The notes below the pieces were generated by a model. The model saw only the letters and a list, made by a program, of their open reading frames with translations. It was not told the DNA's origin and did no database searches. A program made the position numbers and the translations under genes. Positions 25,869-34,240 of a stretch of 64,000 bases of DNA are shown here, one piece after another (position 1 is the first letter of the stretch; each line of letters starts with the position of its first letter). This stretch comes from Leifsonia sp. ZF2019 (lineage in GTDB: Bacteria > Actinomycetota > Actinomycetes > Actinomycetales > Microbacteriaceae). The stretch lies in the NCBI RefSeq assembly GCF_019924635.1, contig NZ_CP065037.1:620001-684000 (forward strand), in the 5' to 3' direction.

Positions 25869-26396
25869 AGCCCTCTCGAGGTCCCGGTCACCCGTCACCG
25901 CCTCTCGGGAAGGTGATGTGTTGAGCCCGTTGTCACTGACCTGTGGGGGCGAGAGAGCGTGGAGTAGCCTTCGCGGCCAACCGCCCTCGCGGTCTCGACA
26001 ACGAGATGCTGTGGGGTGAATTTCCCGAGAGAATCATGGCGGGAGGTTCGGTCAGGGGGCCGGAGTGCTTGGCTGTGAGGTGCTACCGGGTGTGAATATC
26101 AGGGTCCCCCAACAGTCCTTGCTCGCACCCGGGGTGCTTCTTCATTGCGGTTCCTAGGTGCGCTGCAGCCCAGGCCGGGGCTGCAGCGCACCGTCCCACT
26201 CACCGGGACTGGGGTGTGTGGGCGGTGACTTTCCCGTACGTGTACCGGGTCGGGTGCGGCATGCACCGCGACGTCCGTCGCGCGTCTTCGCGTTGGTCTT
26301 GGCCACGCGCTCCCACTCACGATCCTTGATGCGGACCAGATCGCCCGCCTTGATGGCAGGCGATCGCCCCGGAGGCCCGCCGGCTGCAGTCCAGGG
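25869..26396. other. Rearranged non-coding stretch with a strong hairpin
   Basis: No complete gene. A 15-bp perfect stem is at 26157-26192. On the minus strand around 26200-26360 one frame reads KAGDLVRIKDREWERVAKTN, reminiscent of small phage/plasmid proteins, but without supported ends. Confidence 0.35.
26157..26192. terminator. 15-bp perfect hairpin
   Basis: GGTGCGCTGCAGCCC (26157-26171) pairs with GGGCTGCAGCGCACC (26178-26192), loop AGGCCG. No T-run follows on either side, so terminator is a tentative label. Confidence 0.45.
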
Positions 26397-26552
26397 CTAC
26401 GACCTTTGGACCAAAAGGGTGCTGAGATCGGTCGCGATCGCGCCGAGGGCGGAGTTGCGGAGTGTGGGAACAGCCCCGACGGCGTACACAATCGCGCGGT
26501 CGAGGTCCCGCAGCACGGGGTCTGGGTGGCTGCCGTAGTCGACGTCGATATC
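26397..26552 (-). pseudogene. C-terminal remnant of an unrecognised gene
   Basis: 51 codons (YDIDVDYGSHPDPVLRDLDR, AIVYAVGAVPTLRNSALGAI, LSTLLVQRS) with good coding character, cut at 26552 by the duplicated esterase block. The N-terminus is gone. Confidence 0.4.
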
Positions 26553-27487
26553 GTACTTCAGGACGATTTGCGCGCTGCATTGAACGGTTGAAGTGGAGGT
26601 ATGAGAAAAATTCGGAGGAACACAGTCGTTCCGGCTATCGGTGTGGTTATCGCTTCTTTCGCGGCGGCGGCCGGGGTAGTGGGCCCAGCTCACGCGACCA
26701 CGGCGGAGAATTATGTCGCGTTGGGAGACTCGTTTTCAGCGGGGCAAGGATCCCAGTCCAGGTATGACAATAAGTGTGATCGCACGGACAAATCGTTCCC
26801 AGCGTTGTGGGCACAAAGCCACGATCCCGCGTCGTTCGAGTCTGTTGCATGCGGTGGCGCTACGGCAGACAACATCACGAGCACGGCCCAGGACGATCGT
26901 GGGGTCGCTACACCGCAGATCGACGCGGTGACCTCCGCCACGAGTCTCGTGACCATCACTGTAGGCGGTAACGATGTTGAGTTCATTCCCACGTTGACGA
27001 CGTGCGCACTCGCAGAACTGGGCTCCGCGACGACGAAACCCGACTGCCAGAACGCGATCGAGAACAGCAAAGCGATCATCAAGGGCACTAAACCGTTGAG
27101 CGATGGGTCCACCCTGCCGCAGAAGCTCGCGGACACCTACCGTGCGATCGCGAGTAAAGCAGCAAGGGGCGCCCGAATCCTTGCGATCGGGTATCCCGAG
27201 CTGTTCAACGTTCCGCGGGTGAAGCAGCTTGTCTCCGACCCTTCCCGAGCGCTGATGAACGAAGCAGCCGTCGAATTGAACACAACAATCAAGTCCGCAG
27301 CCGAAAGCGCGGGTGTTCGCTACGTGGATGTTCGCGACAACTTTGTTGGTCATGGTGCTGGACCGCGCAGTGGGAATGATGCATGGATCAACGACCTCAA
27401 CATCCTCGCCCTGCCCAACAGCGGCCATCCGAACGCCGCCGGCTACAAAAACGGATATCTCCCCGCCATGGAGAACGCTCTCGGCTA
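26552..27487 (+). repeat. 936-bp direct duplication carrying the esterase gene, copy 2
   Basis: Partner of 9925-10860. This copy keeps its native stop and terminator and is probably the source. Confidence 0.85.
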
Positions 27488-27488
27488 G
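26601..27488 (+). CDS. Secreted SGNH/GDSL esterase, copy 2 (native end)
   Basis: 295 residues, identical to the first 294 residues of copy 1 (9974). Signal peptide to GPAHA, GDSFSAGQG nucleophile block, TVGGND block and the SGHPNAAGY catalytic His block. It ends with TAG after ENALG and is followed within 10 bp by a terminator hairpin. Secreted lipase/esterase, complete. Confidence 0.88.
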   Translation: MRKIRRNTVVPAIGVVIASFAAAAGVVGPAHATTAENYVALGDSFSAGQGSQSRYDNKCDRTDKSFPALWAQSHDPASFESVACGGATADNITSTAQDDRGVATPQIDAVTSATSLVTITVGGNDVEFIPTLTTCALAELGSATTKPDCQNAIENSKAIIKGTKPLSDGSTLPQKLADTYRAIASKAARGARILAIGYPELFNVPRVKQLVSDPSRALMNEAAVELNTTIKSAAESAGVRYVDVRDNFVGHGAGPRSGNDAWINDLNILALPNSGHPNAAGYKNGYLPAMENALG

Positions 27489-27495
27489 AGAGTCA

Positions 27496-27528
27496 GACGA
27501 GTGCCCAGCTCCGCGCAGGGCACTCGTC
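27496..27528 (+). terminator. Terminator of the esterase gene
   Basis: GACGAGTGCCC (27496-27506) pairs with GGGCACTCGTC (27518-27528). A near copy with about 60 bp of flank occurs at 37893-37985 without the gene. Confidence 0.7.
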
Positions 27529-27860
27529 TACCGTCATTGCACATCGAGCGCGACCGAACGGCTGATACGGCAACGACGTCTGGCTGTGTCACTGTTAGCG
27601 GGCTCCGGGTTGTCGGAGTTATCCGGTCCCGGCTACGAATTGCCGGGCTGGTTGTGTCGAAGCTAAGTGGCCGCACCTGAGGGTGGCTCCCGTCTGTTTC
27701 TGGAGGACGGGAGAACCCGGGTTGGGGTCAAGGTTGGATCAGTTCCCTGCGATCACCATTCACGCGCTGGCTGCGGCGGCACCGACTGAACAGCCTCCGT
27801 GTCGAATTCCGCATAAATCGCCTCGAAGGCAGGCATTACGAATCTGACCGTCGATGGCGG

Positions 27861-27990
27861 ATGGCCCGCAGATTCCTCACCAACGCTGACATGGACTCCA
27901 AGACCCGCGCCGCGGGTTTGCTCGTGTTCCTATACGGCGTCCGTCTCACCCGTATCGTCACTCTCACCCGCGATCAGGTCGACGTGACGT
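27861..27990 (+). pseudogene. Tyrosine-recombinase fragment
   Basis: RRFLTNADMDSKTRAAGLLV then FLYGVRLTRIVTLTRDQVD match the start of the catalytic domain of XerC/integrase-like proteins of the type also found, on the other strand, at 32051-32540. It is cut off where the intact DedA gene ends. Confidence 0.5.
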
Positions 27991-29236
27991 CGCGGGCGGC
28001 GAGCGTCTGGGCGATCATCGCCTTCGCGTACTGGCTCGCAGCAATGTAGTGGCCGATGATGCCGAGCAGGTACAGCACGAAGGAGAGACCGACGATCCAG
28101 CGCAGGTCGTCTGAGACGGATCCGCGCAGCGCCTCGCCGAGGAGCACCCCGAGGAGGCCGACGAAAATGAGCGCTGTGCGGATCTTGCCCATGATCGTGA
28201 CGGGTACATTCGGATCGCCCTTGAACACGAGCAGCGCCGCGAGTCCGAGGAGCACGTCGGGGATCAGGAGCAGCACGAACGTCTCCCATGGCACGAGGTG
28301 CCCGAGCGCGAACGCCCCTGCGGTGACGAACACCGTGATGCGGTCGGCGACGGGGTCGAGCCACGTGCCGAGCGCGGAGACCTTCTTCGTCTTGCGGGCG
28401 AGCCATCCGTCGAGCCAGTCCGTGAGGAACACCACACCGATGACGATGATCGCGCCCCAGAGCATCCGTGTCGTGATCATCCACACGAAGATGGGGAGCA
28501 GGAGCATCCGGATGCCGGTGATCAGGTTCGGCCAGGTGCGCCACTCGTCCTCGCTGAACAGACGGTGGGAGAGCGGGGTGCGAGGCGCGCGCGACTCGGC
28601 GCTGAGGTCGGCCCCGCGGGCGAGGACGCGCTTGCGCACGAGCCGGTGGACGACGAAGACGACGGCCGCGGCGAGGGCGACGATGAGAAGCACGCTGCTC
28701 ACCGGGCCGAGCGATTGGCGCACGGCGTCGAGCGAGGAGCGCAGGAGGTAGCCGGCTCCGACGTAGACCGCGGCCCACGTCGCCGCGCCGGCCAGAGAGG
28801 CGAAGAGGAACGCCGGATAGCGCACGCGCGCGACGCCGGCCGTGGCTGGAGTGAGCGTGCGGATGACGGGGACGAGACGGGTCAGGAACACCGCGATCGC
28901 ACCGCGCCGCCGAAGCACGTCCACGGCGCGGTCCCAGTTGTCGACGCCCATCCGCTGGATGAGCTTCGTGTCGCGCAGACCGGTTCCGAAGTGTCGGCCG
29001 AGGAGGTATCCGACGTGGTCTCCTGCCGTGCCGGCCACGACGACGACCGCGAACATGACGACCGCCGAGAGCGGGTCGCTCAGCGCCGCGGCCAGCACCA
29101 CGACGATGGTCTCGCCCGGAACGAAGAAGCCCAGACCCAGACCATTCTCGAGAAAAGCGAACAACGCGCCGAGCGCCCAAAGCAGTGGGACGGGCAAAGT
29201 CGACGCTGTCGACGTCACCCATTCGAGAAGATCCAT
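27974..29236 (-). CDS. DedA-family / CDP-alcohol phosphatidyltransferase fusion
   Basis: 420 residues. The N-terminal half is a DedA/SNARE-associated membrane protein (FFVPGETIVVVLAAAL; GYLLGRHFG; LTRLVPVIRTLTPATAGV), a family of lipid scramblases and flippases. The C-terminal half has the CDP-alcohol phosphotransferase signature DWLDGWLARKTKKVSALGTW-LDPVADR, that is D..DG..AR........G...D...D, used for phospholipid head-group transfer such as phosphatidylglycerol-phosphate or cardiolipin synthesis. The ATG at 29236 fits the DedA start. The gene follows the LssY-type gene after 71 bp, probably as one unit. The fusion joins lipid synthesis to lipid movement. Intact. Confidence 0.85.
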   Translation of the reverse strand: MDLLEWVTSTASTLPVPLLWALGALFAFLENGLGLGFFVPGETIVVVLAAALSDPLSAVVMFAVVVVAGTAGDHVGYLLGRHFGTGLRDTKLIQRMGVDNWDRAVDVLRRRGAIAVFLTRLVPVIRTLTPATAGVARVRYPAFLFASLAGAATWAAVYVGAGYLLRSSLDAVRQSLGPVSSVLLIVALAAAVVFVVHRLVRKRVLARGADLSAESRAPRTPLSHRLFSEDEWRTWPNLITGIRMLLLPIFVWMITTRMLWGAIIVIGVVFLTDWLDGWLARKTKKVSALGTWLDPVADRITVFVTAGAFALGHLVPWETFVLLLIPDVLLGLAALLVFKGDPNVPVTIMGKIRTALIFVGLLGVLLGEALRGSVSDDLRWIVGLSFVLYLLGIIGHYIAASQYAKAMIAQTLAARDVTST

Positions 29237-29307
29237 ACACTTATCTTCGTCGAAGAAGTGGCGGAGCGCTGGGCAGCGCCTGTATGCGAACCGGGCACAG
29301 CGACAGC

Positions 29308-30498
29308 TCAGGTGGTAGCGCGGGCGGCGTTTCGCGAGGTCAGCAGTAGGAGTGTGATGACCGCCAGGCTCACGCTGATAAGCAGCCGGTCGAACGTGAT
29401 CTGTCCTCCCTGGACCCACAGCGCGAAGGCGTCAACGACCTTGTACGCCGTGAGGATGACCGCGACGACCTGCGCCCACCGGACGCCGAAGAAGACGAGC
29501 ACCGCGACGGCCAGGTAGCTGACCAAGATCAGGAGATCCGGCAGTGCGCTCCGTCCGGTGACCGTGGAAAACGCGGATACCGCCGTGATCAGCGTGGCCA
29601 CGACGATGAGAAGCGCCGCCACCGCTGACGCCGGACGGAGCGTGCGCCAGGACGTCCGCCGCGTCGTCTGCGGCTGGGCGTCGGTTGCGGCGACGCGTCG
29701 AAGATCGACGATCGGAAGCGCGCCGTCGGTCCGGATCGCGTCCCCGCCGCCGTTGCGATGATGGTAGCCGGAGGAGTAGTGCTCGATCACCGACAGGTCG
29801 ACGTCGTCGTCCGCAGCGGTCATGGATTCAGTGATGAAGTCGCGTTCGGCGTCGATGTCCGCGTCGATCTTGTGAGTGATCTGCCCGGTGAGCAGGGAGA
29901 GCCCGACTGCGCGATCGTAGGTCCCTGCGCCGATCCAGTCGACCGGGTAGCCGCCGGGAAGCCGCCACCTGGGGGGCGCGAACCAGAACCGCACGTGATG
30001 CCGCTTGGACGGGCTGCCCTCCACCTCCATCTGGTAGGCGACGTCCTGCTTCTTCCCGAAAATGTAGAGCGAGCTCACCGGGGCCTCAGCATAGCTGCGA
30101 CGCGTCAGCGCCGTCGCGATGATCCGCAGGCTCGTCACCAGCGTGATCTCGTCCGCTCGGATCCACCCGGCCTCGTGCATCACCCGGTCGAGCTGTGCGC
30201 GGGTCCCGAGACCGGCAAGGTTGACGGGATCCCCGAGCACCCCATCCCCGGTGCGGGAACGGCCGATGTAGTACCCGGGAACGTAGATCTCGGTCAGGAT
30301 CTGGTGCAGGCGAGGCAGAGCGAGATACGCGATCACGCCCCAGGCAAGAACAGCGACGAAGACGCCGTACCAGCCCAGGCGAACAGCCTGGATCGAGACC
30401 AGAACTCCCAGCCACACCGCAGCGGCTCCGGCTACGACGAACACCGAATACTCGAACACACGGGCGATGAGCGTCCGCCCCCGATCATTGCACGCCAT
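29308..30498 (-). CDS. LssY C-terminal-domain membrane protein
   Basis: 396 residues. Two N-terminal helices (VFEYSVFVVAGAAAVWLGVL; YGVFVAVLAWGVIAYLALP), then a soluble domain with SLYIFGKKQDVAYQMEVEGS and KRHHVRFWFAPP, diagnostic of the LssY_C family, and a C-terminal four-helix membrane part. LssY-type domains are found beside DedA and PAP2 lipid enzymes, which agrees with the DedA/CDP-alcohol fusion downstream. The ATG at 30498 (MACNDRGR) gives the first helix its normal position. Complete; exact activity unknown. Confidence 0.75.
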   Translation of the reverse strand: MACNDRGRTLIARVFEYSVFVVAGAAAVWLGVLVSIQAVRLGWYGVFVAVLAWGVIAYLALPRLHQILTEIYVPGYYIGRSRTGDGVLGDPVNLAGLGTRAQLDRVMHEAGWIRADEITLVTSLRIIATALTRRSYAEAPVSSLYIFGKKQDVAYQMEVEGSPSKRHHVRFWFAPPRWRLPGGYPVDWIGAGTYDRAVGLSLLTGQITHKIDADIDAERDFITESMTAADDDVDLSVIEHYSSGYHHRNGGGDAIRTDGALPIVDLRRVAATDAQPQTTRRTSWRTLRPASAVAALLIVVATLITAVSAFSTVTGRSALPDLLILVSYLAVAVLVFFGVRWAQVVAVILTAYKVVDAFALWVQGGQITFDRLLISVSLAVITLLLLTSRNAARATT

Positions 30499-30593
30499 CC
30501 ATCCATTATCCGGGCCTGTGCGAGAACGCCCCTCGTGACAGCAATCCACTTCATGTCGGTAACGTGCGCTATTCGCTTCTGCCGAATTCGTGG

Positions 30594-31646
30594 TCATTGG
30601 CTGTGGCGATGGTGGGCATCGGGGTAGTGCGGGTGGCTGTGTGTGATCGGCTCGTGGGTATGGACGTGCTTGTGCCGCACCCCGTCGGCGACCTCTTGCA
30701 CCGGTTCGTGCATGTGTTGGTGGTGTTCGTCGTGGACGTGCCAGTGCTCATGCGTGATCGGCTCGTGGGTGTGCTCGTGCTCGTGGACCTCAGTGAGGTG
30801 AAGCCAGACGCCGATCGCCATGAGGAGCGCGGCGACGATGACCGGCCAGGTGAGCGGCTCACCGAGCGCGAGGGCGAGGAGGGCACCGAAGAACGGGGCG
30901 ACGGAGTAGTAGGCACCGGCGCGGGCGGTGCCGACGTGGCGCATCCCGACGATGAAGAGCACCAGGCTGATGCCGTAGGCGACCAGGCCGACGAGCATGG
31001 CGGCGGCGATGTTGAACGCCCCGGGAAGTTGGGCACCGAGGGCGAAGGCGAGGATCAGGTTGACCGGGCCGGCGACACCGCCCTTGACTGCGGCGAGCCA
31101 GGTGGCGTCGTTCAGTGCGACCTTGCGAGTCAGATTGTTGTCCAGGCCCCAGCACAGGCAAGCAGCGAGGATCGCCAGCGACGGCCACGGGCTGCCGAAG
31201 TTCGCCCCGGAGGGCACCGAGAGGACGATGGCGCCGGCGACGATCGCGATCATGCCGAGCGCGATGCGGCGGTCGAAGTTCTCCTTGAACACGAACCAGG
31301 CCAGCACCGCCATGAACACGCCCTCCGCGTTCAGCAGCAGGGAGGCGCCGGAGGCGGGCATGTTCGCCAGGCCGACCATCAGCAGCACCGGGCCGGCGAT
31401 CCCGCCAAAGAACACGGCGCCGACGAGTGGGGCGATCTCGTTCCGGGCGATGCGGACCCGGCCGGGACGGCGGATCAGCCGGTAGAGGCCGAGGCCGATC
31501 CCGGAACCGGTGTAGAGCAGGCCGGCGAGCAGGATCGGGCTTACGTTGTCTGCCAGGAGAAGTTTCGCCAGTGGGGTGCCGGCGCCGAAGAGCAGCGCAG
31601 AGATCAAGGCGACCTGGACGCCGGTGTTGCGGAGCGCGGCGAGCAT
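30594..31646 (-). CDS. EamA-family transporter with histidine-rich C-terminal tail
   Basis: 350 residues. Ten helices in two EamA repeats (ALLFGAGTPLAKLLLADN; CLCWGLDNNLTRKVAL). After the last helix an unusual cytosolic tail has more than 25 His in about 75 residues (HEHEHTHEPITHEHWHVHDE and a second similar block), a likely metal-binding tail. The start overlaps the ArsR stop by one base (TGATG), so the pair is an operon. EamA members export metabolites or metals; the tail and the ArsR partner favour divalent metal efflux, but the ion is unknown. Confidence 0.85.
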   Translation of the reverse strand: MLAALRNTGVQVALISALLFGAGTPLAKLLLADNVSPILLAGLLYTGSGIGLGLYRLIRRPGRVRIARNEIAPLVGAVFFGGIAGPVLLMVGLANMPASGASLLLNAEGVFMAVLAWFVFKENFDRRIALGMIAIVAGAIVLSVPSGANFGSPWPSLAILAACLCWGLDNNLTRKVALNDATWLAAVKGGVAGPVNLILAFALGAQLPGAFNIAAAMLVGLVAYGISLVLFIVGMRHVGTARAGAYYSVAPFFGALLALALGEPLTWPVIVAALLMAIGVWLHLTEVHEHEHTHEPITHEHWHVHDEHHQHMHEPVQEVADGVRHKHVHTHEPITHSHPHYPDAHHRHSQ

Positions 31647-32014
31647 CAGTCGGTTACCTCGGCATGCTCACGCCGGTGGTGGGCCGGGGTGCCGCCGAGC
31701 GCGTGCTCGGCTTGGAAGATCGCATCCGTCACGAGCTGGCTGGCGTGCTCGTTGGTCAGACGGTAGAACACCTTGGTGCCCTCCTGGCGGGTAGCCACGA
31801 TCCTCGCCAGGCGCAGCTTCGCCAGATGCTGCGACACCGCCGTCGGTGCCTTATCCACGATGTCCGCCAGGTGGTTCACCGAGAGCTCGCCGTCACGGAG
31901 CGCGAGGACGATCCGGACTCGGGTCGCATCGGCGAGCATCGCGAATACCTCGACGGCCAACTCGACGTACGGGCTCTCCGGGTCACGACCACACATCGGG
32001 ATATCTGCATCCAT
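31646..32014 (-). CDS. ArsR/SmtB-family metalloregulator
   Basis: 122 residues with a winged helix: FAMLADATRVRIVLALRDGE, LSVNHLADIVDKAPTAVSQH, LAKLRLARIVATRQEGTKVF-YRL. The C-terminal helix (FQAEHALGGTPAHHRREHAE) is rich in His and Glu and resembles the alpha-5 metal site of Ni/Co or Zn sensors. It probably represses its own operon with the downstream EamA exporter until metal binds. An ATG at residue 7 is an alternative start. Confidence 0.85.
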   Translation of the reverse strand: MDADIPMCGRDPESPYVELAVEVFAMLADATRVRIVLALRDGELSVNHLADIVDKAPTAVSQHLAKLRLARIVATRQEGTKVFYRLTNEHASQLVTDAIFQAEHALGGTPAHHRREHAEVTD

Positions 32015-32050
32015 ACGCAGATTCTCACATTAAGCGGGCTAGAGATCGAA

Positions 32051-32540
32051 TCAACGCATGGCGGTGCCGGTGTTGGCGATCAGGTTGTACCAGTCCGTGG
32101 CAGTGGTTACAGAGACGCCAAGCAGACGTGCGACGACCGCGGGCGCGACTCGGGCAACGATGTTCGCAGTGGCTGCCTGGTGGGCGCGTAATGGTGACAG
32201 GCCGAGCGTGCGAAGGGTCGCGGCGAGGCTTGAGGGGTTGAGTGGGCGGCCGTGGCGGTAGCCGGGAAGAGCCAGGTGCCTTCTGGGACACCGCCGCGCC
32301 GGGAGCGGATCGGTTCCGTGCAGATCTGGGTGATCCAGTCGGCCGTGACGGCGGGTAGGTCGAGCCAGTCGCGGCCGAGGCGAACACGGGGGCGGCCGTC
32401 GACGGCTGTGAGGTCGTTGAGCCGCAAACTGACGACACGGTGGGTGCGGATGCCATAGACGGTGACGAGGACGATGGCGAGGCGAAGTCGTGGGTCAAGG
32501 TCGCGGTCGGTGATCGCGCGCTGCAGGGCAGCTTCATTCT
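32051..32540 (-). pseudogene. Tyrosine-recombinase/integrase C-terminal part, frameshifted
   Basis: DLDPRLRLAIVLVTVYGIRT, then HRVVSLRLNDLTAV and EGTWLFP match XerC-like recombinases of the site-specific integrase group. After LFP a frame change (about 32265) continues as YRHGRPLNPSSLAATLRTLG and ends TATDWYNLIANTGTAMR. The N-terminus is missing. Confidence 0.6.
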
Positions 32541-32559
32541 GATTGCCGAGGCTGCCGCC

Positions 32560-32646
32560 GATGCGTTCCCGAGGCGGGCGACCCGTCAGTGACGACCGCG
32601 ACGACTACCGGAGTCGCAACGTCATCGAGCGTCACTTTCGTGAGCC
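32560..32646 (+). pseudogene. IS5-type orfB relic
   Basis: In mixed frames: RGGRPVS, DDYRSRNVIERHF, a motif of the IS5-type orfB just before the catalytic Glu. The same relic precedes the cassette at 53177. Confidence 0.5.
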
Positions 32647-32647
32647 T

Positions 32648-32843
32648 GCGTCGTTCGTTTGACCAGTTGGCTTTCTGACTGACGAGTCGGCGATTCATAC
32701 CGGGGTACCATGCAGACCATCCCTCAGGGGGTCTGAACAGGCCGCCTTGGTGGAAGAACATTGAACCCACACACGTCCCGTTCTCGATACAAACGTAAGC
32801 GAGAGTCGGAACAAGAATCCTTCAACGACGAAAGGCGTTTTCA
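32648..32843 (+). repeat. Promoter/leader cassette of the MAITKNRF family, copy 2
   Basis: Near-identical to 53177-53378 and to the complement of 5385-5588, including the CGACGAAAGGCGTTTTCA ribosome-binding region. Confidence 0.8.
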
Positions 32844-33416
32844 ATGGCAATCACAAAGAACCGATTCCTTACCAGCATCGCTGCGGCAGGAGCTCTTATT
32901 GCGGGGGGTATAGCGACACCCTCCCTGGCCCAAGCCGCAGAACTCACTGATGCTCCGCCCTGTCAGTTCAACCAACCAAACGGTCAAGGGGCGACCTTCG
33001 ATCTCTATTGGACAAGAGACATTAGAGATATTTATGTTGTACACAACAATGGTTTGACAGCATGTTCAGTTGAGAACTTCCCTGTCCTTCAGGCAACCCA
33101 CGGTGGAGAACCCGTGGGCGGCCCTTCGGTTCCTAAGCGAGGGGACACTAGTCCGAAAAAAGTTGTTGTTGAAGCGGACGGGTACGCTTACGGGGATGTG
33201 TATTTTGACTCTGCGAGTTCGTCACAGTCTGGGGTAAGAGCAGATGAACTGAAGGTGACTATTGCTGACCAAACAGTCAAGTTACCAGTGGGTGGCATGG
33301 GGTTTTATGGTCCTAGTGATTCCACTACACAATGGATCAAAATAGACCAACTCGAACCTATACCTTGTTTTGTATTAGATTATGACCTCATCGACGGCAT
33401 AGGGTGCCCCTCTTAG
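32844..33416 (+). CDS. Secreted DUF4232-like protein with MAITKNRF leader
   Basis: 190 residues. Signal peptide MAITKNRFLTS...ATPSLAQA, then CQFNQPNGQG as in the protein at 4821 but with a distinct body: LTACSVENFPVLQATHGGEP, VVVEADGYAYGDVYFDS, LPVGGMGFYGPSD and a C-terminal Cys pair (PCFVLDYDLIDGIGC). The Cys-Ser-Val-x-x-Phe-Pro and G-x-P-V-G spacing fits DUF4232. Intact frame and start with a good ribosome-binding site. Its 3-prime end overlaps the remains of an arsB-like gene, showing it was moved here with its cassette. Confidence 0.75.
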   Translation: MAITKNRFLTSIAAAGALIAGGIATPSLAQAAELTDAPPCQFNQPNGQGATFDLYWTRDIRDIYVVHNNGLTACSVENFPVLQATHGGEPVGGPSVPKRGDTSPKKVVVEADGYAYGDVYFDSASSSQSGVRADELKVTIADQTVKLPVGGMGFYGPSDSTTQWIKIDQLEPIPCFVLDYDLIDGIGCPS

Positions 33417-33955
33417 GGGTGCGACCGGGACCCCGAACACCAGAACTGGCAGGAGGGCCACCACTACCACTTCACTTACGATCAGCAGGACCCTTTCCAC
33501 CGGCTCCTGTCTCGCACTGCCGGTCTCGTAGCGCACGAGCAGGCTGCGTCGGAGCACCAAGAATAGGATGCCGGTCGGCACGATGATCGCGATCATCGCT
33601 GGCGCAACCATCAGGGCGACGAAGTCCAACGGACCGAGGCCCATCGGGTGTTGCGCGAGCAGATTGGTAAGGTTCGATACCGGCAGCAACAGGGAGGCCG
33701 TGTTCGCAATCCACACCGTTGTCAGGGCGAAAGGGAGCGGTGAGAGCCTCGCATGCCGGGCCAGGAGCACCACCACGGGGGTGAGCAACACGGCGGTCGT
33801 GTCTAGCGAGAGAAAGATCGCGCTTAGCACGGCAAGGCCCAACGTGAGCAACCACAGTAGCCACTCCCGACCGCGACCCCACCGGGCCGTACGCTCGGCC
33901 ACAACCCGAAACAGGCCCGCCTCAGCGGCAAGCTCAGTCACCATGGTGATCCCAA
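33375..33955 (-). pseudogene. ArsB/NhaD-type ion transporter fragment
   Basis: About 190 codons of helices typical of arsenical-pump/SLC13-type carriers: LLWLLTLGLAVLSAIFLSLD, TTAVLLTPVVVLLARHARLS and NTASLLLPVSNLTNLLAQ. It is cut on the N-terminal side by an IS end (33956) and on the C-terminal side by the DUF4232 insertion, so roughly half the carrier is lost. Confidence 0.7.
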
Positions 33956-33990
33956 CCACGACCACAACAACGGTTAGGAGACACGCCCTA
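33956..33990 (-). mobile_element. Orphan 36-bp end of the 970-bp IS
   Basis: ACCACGACCACAACAACGG..GGAGACACGCCC then TA is identical to the orfA-side end of the 970-bp IS. Only the end remains, marking a deletion between IS copies. Confidence 0.75.
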
Positions 33991-34207
33991 GGTGTGATGT
34001 CCTCGTCGCTGCCTGGAGCGACGCACGTCCGTCTGTCGTAGTCCGCTTCCAGGTCGACCAGCGCGGTCGACAGGTCCGCGAGATTATGTCGTGTCGGCGC
34101 GGATGAGAACAGGATCCCAGCTCGCTGCGGTGGTGGCGATGCCCTCAGGATCGGTCATCCCAAGAGCGTGGGAGGCTTGGTACCCTTCTTTGGCCGTATC
34201 GGAGGAA
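33991..34207. other. Unassigned stretch between IS remnants
   Basis: No complete frame. A short minus-strand frame (MTDPEGIATTAASWDPVLIR) may be the head of a lost gene. Confidence 0.25.
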
Positions 34208-34240
34208 GGGCGTGAGGAACGAACTGGTGACAGTTTCGGT

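Noticed and set aside
28298..29518. 406-codon plus-strand frame
   Set aside because: Antisense to the DedA fusion; composition is D/E/R/H-rich shadow coding typical of GC-rich DNA.
30564..31766. 400-codon plus-strand frame
   Set aside because: Antisense to the EamA/ArsR operon; no start signal or domain.
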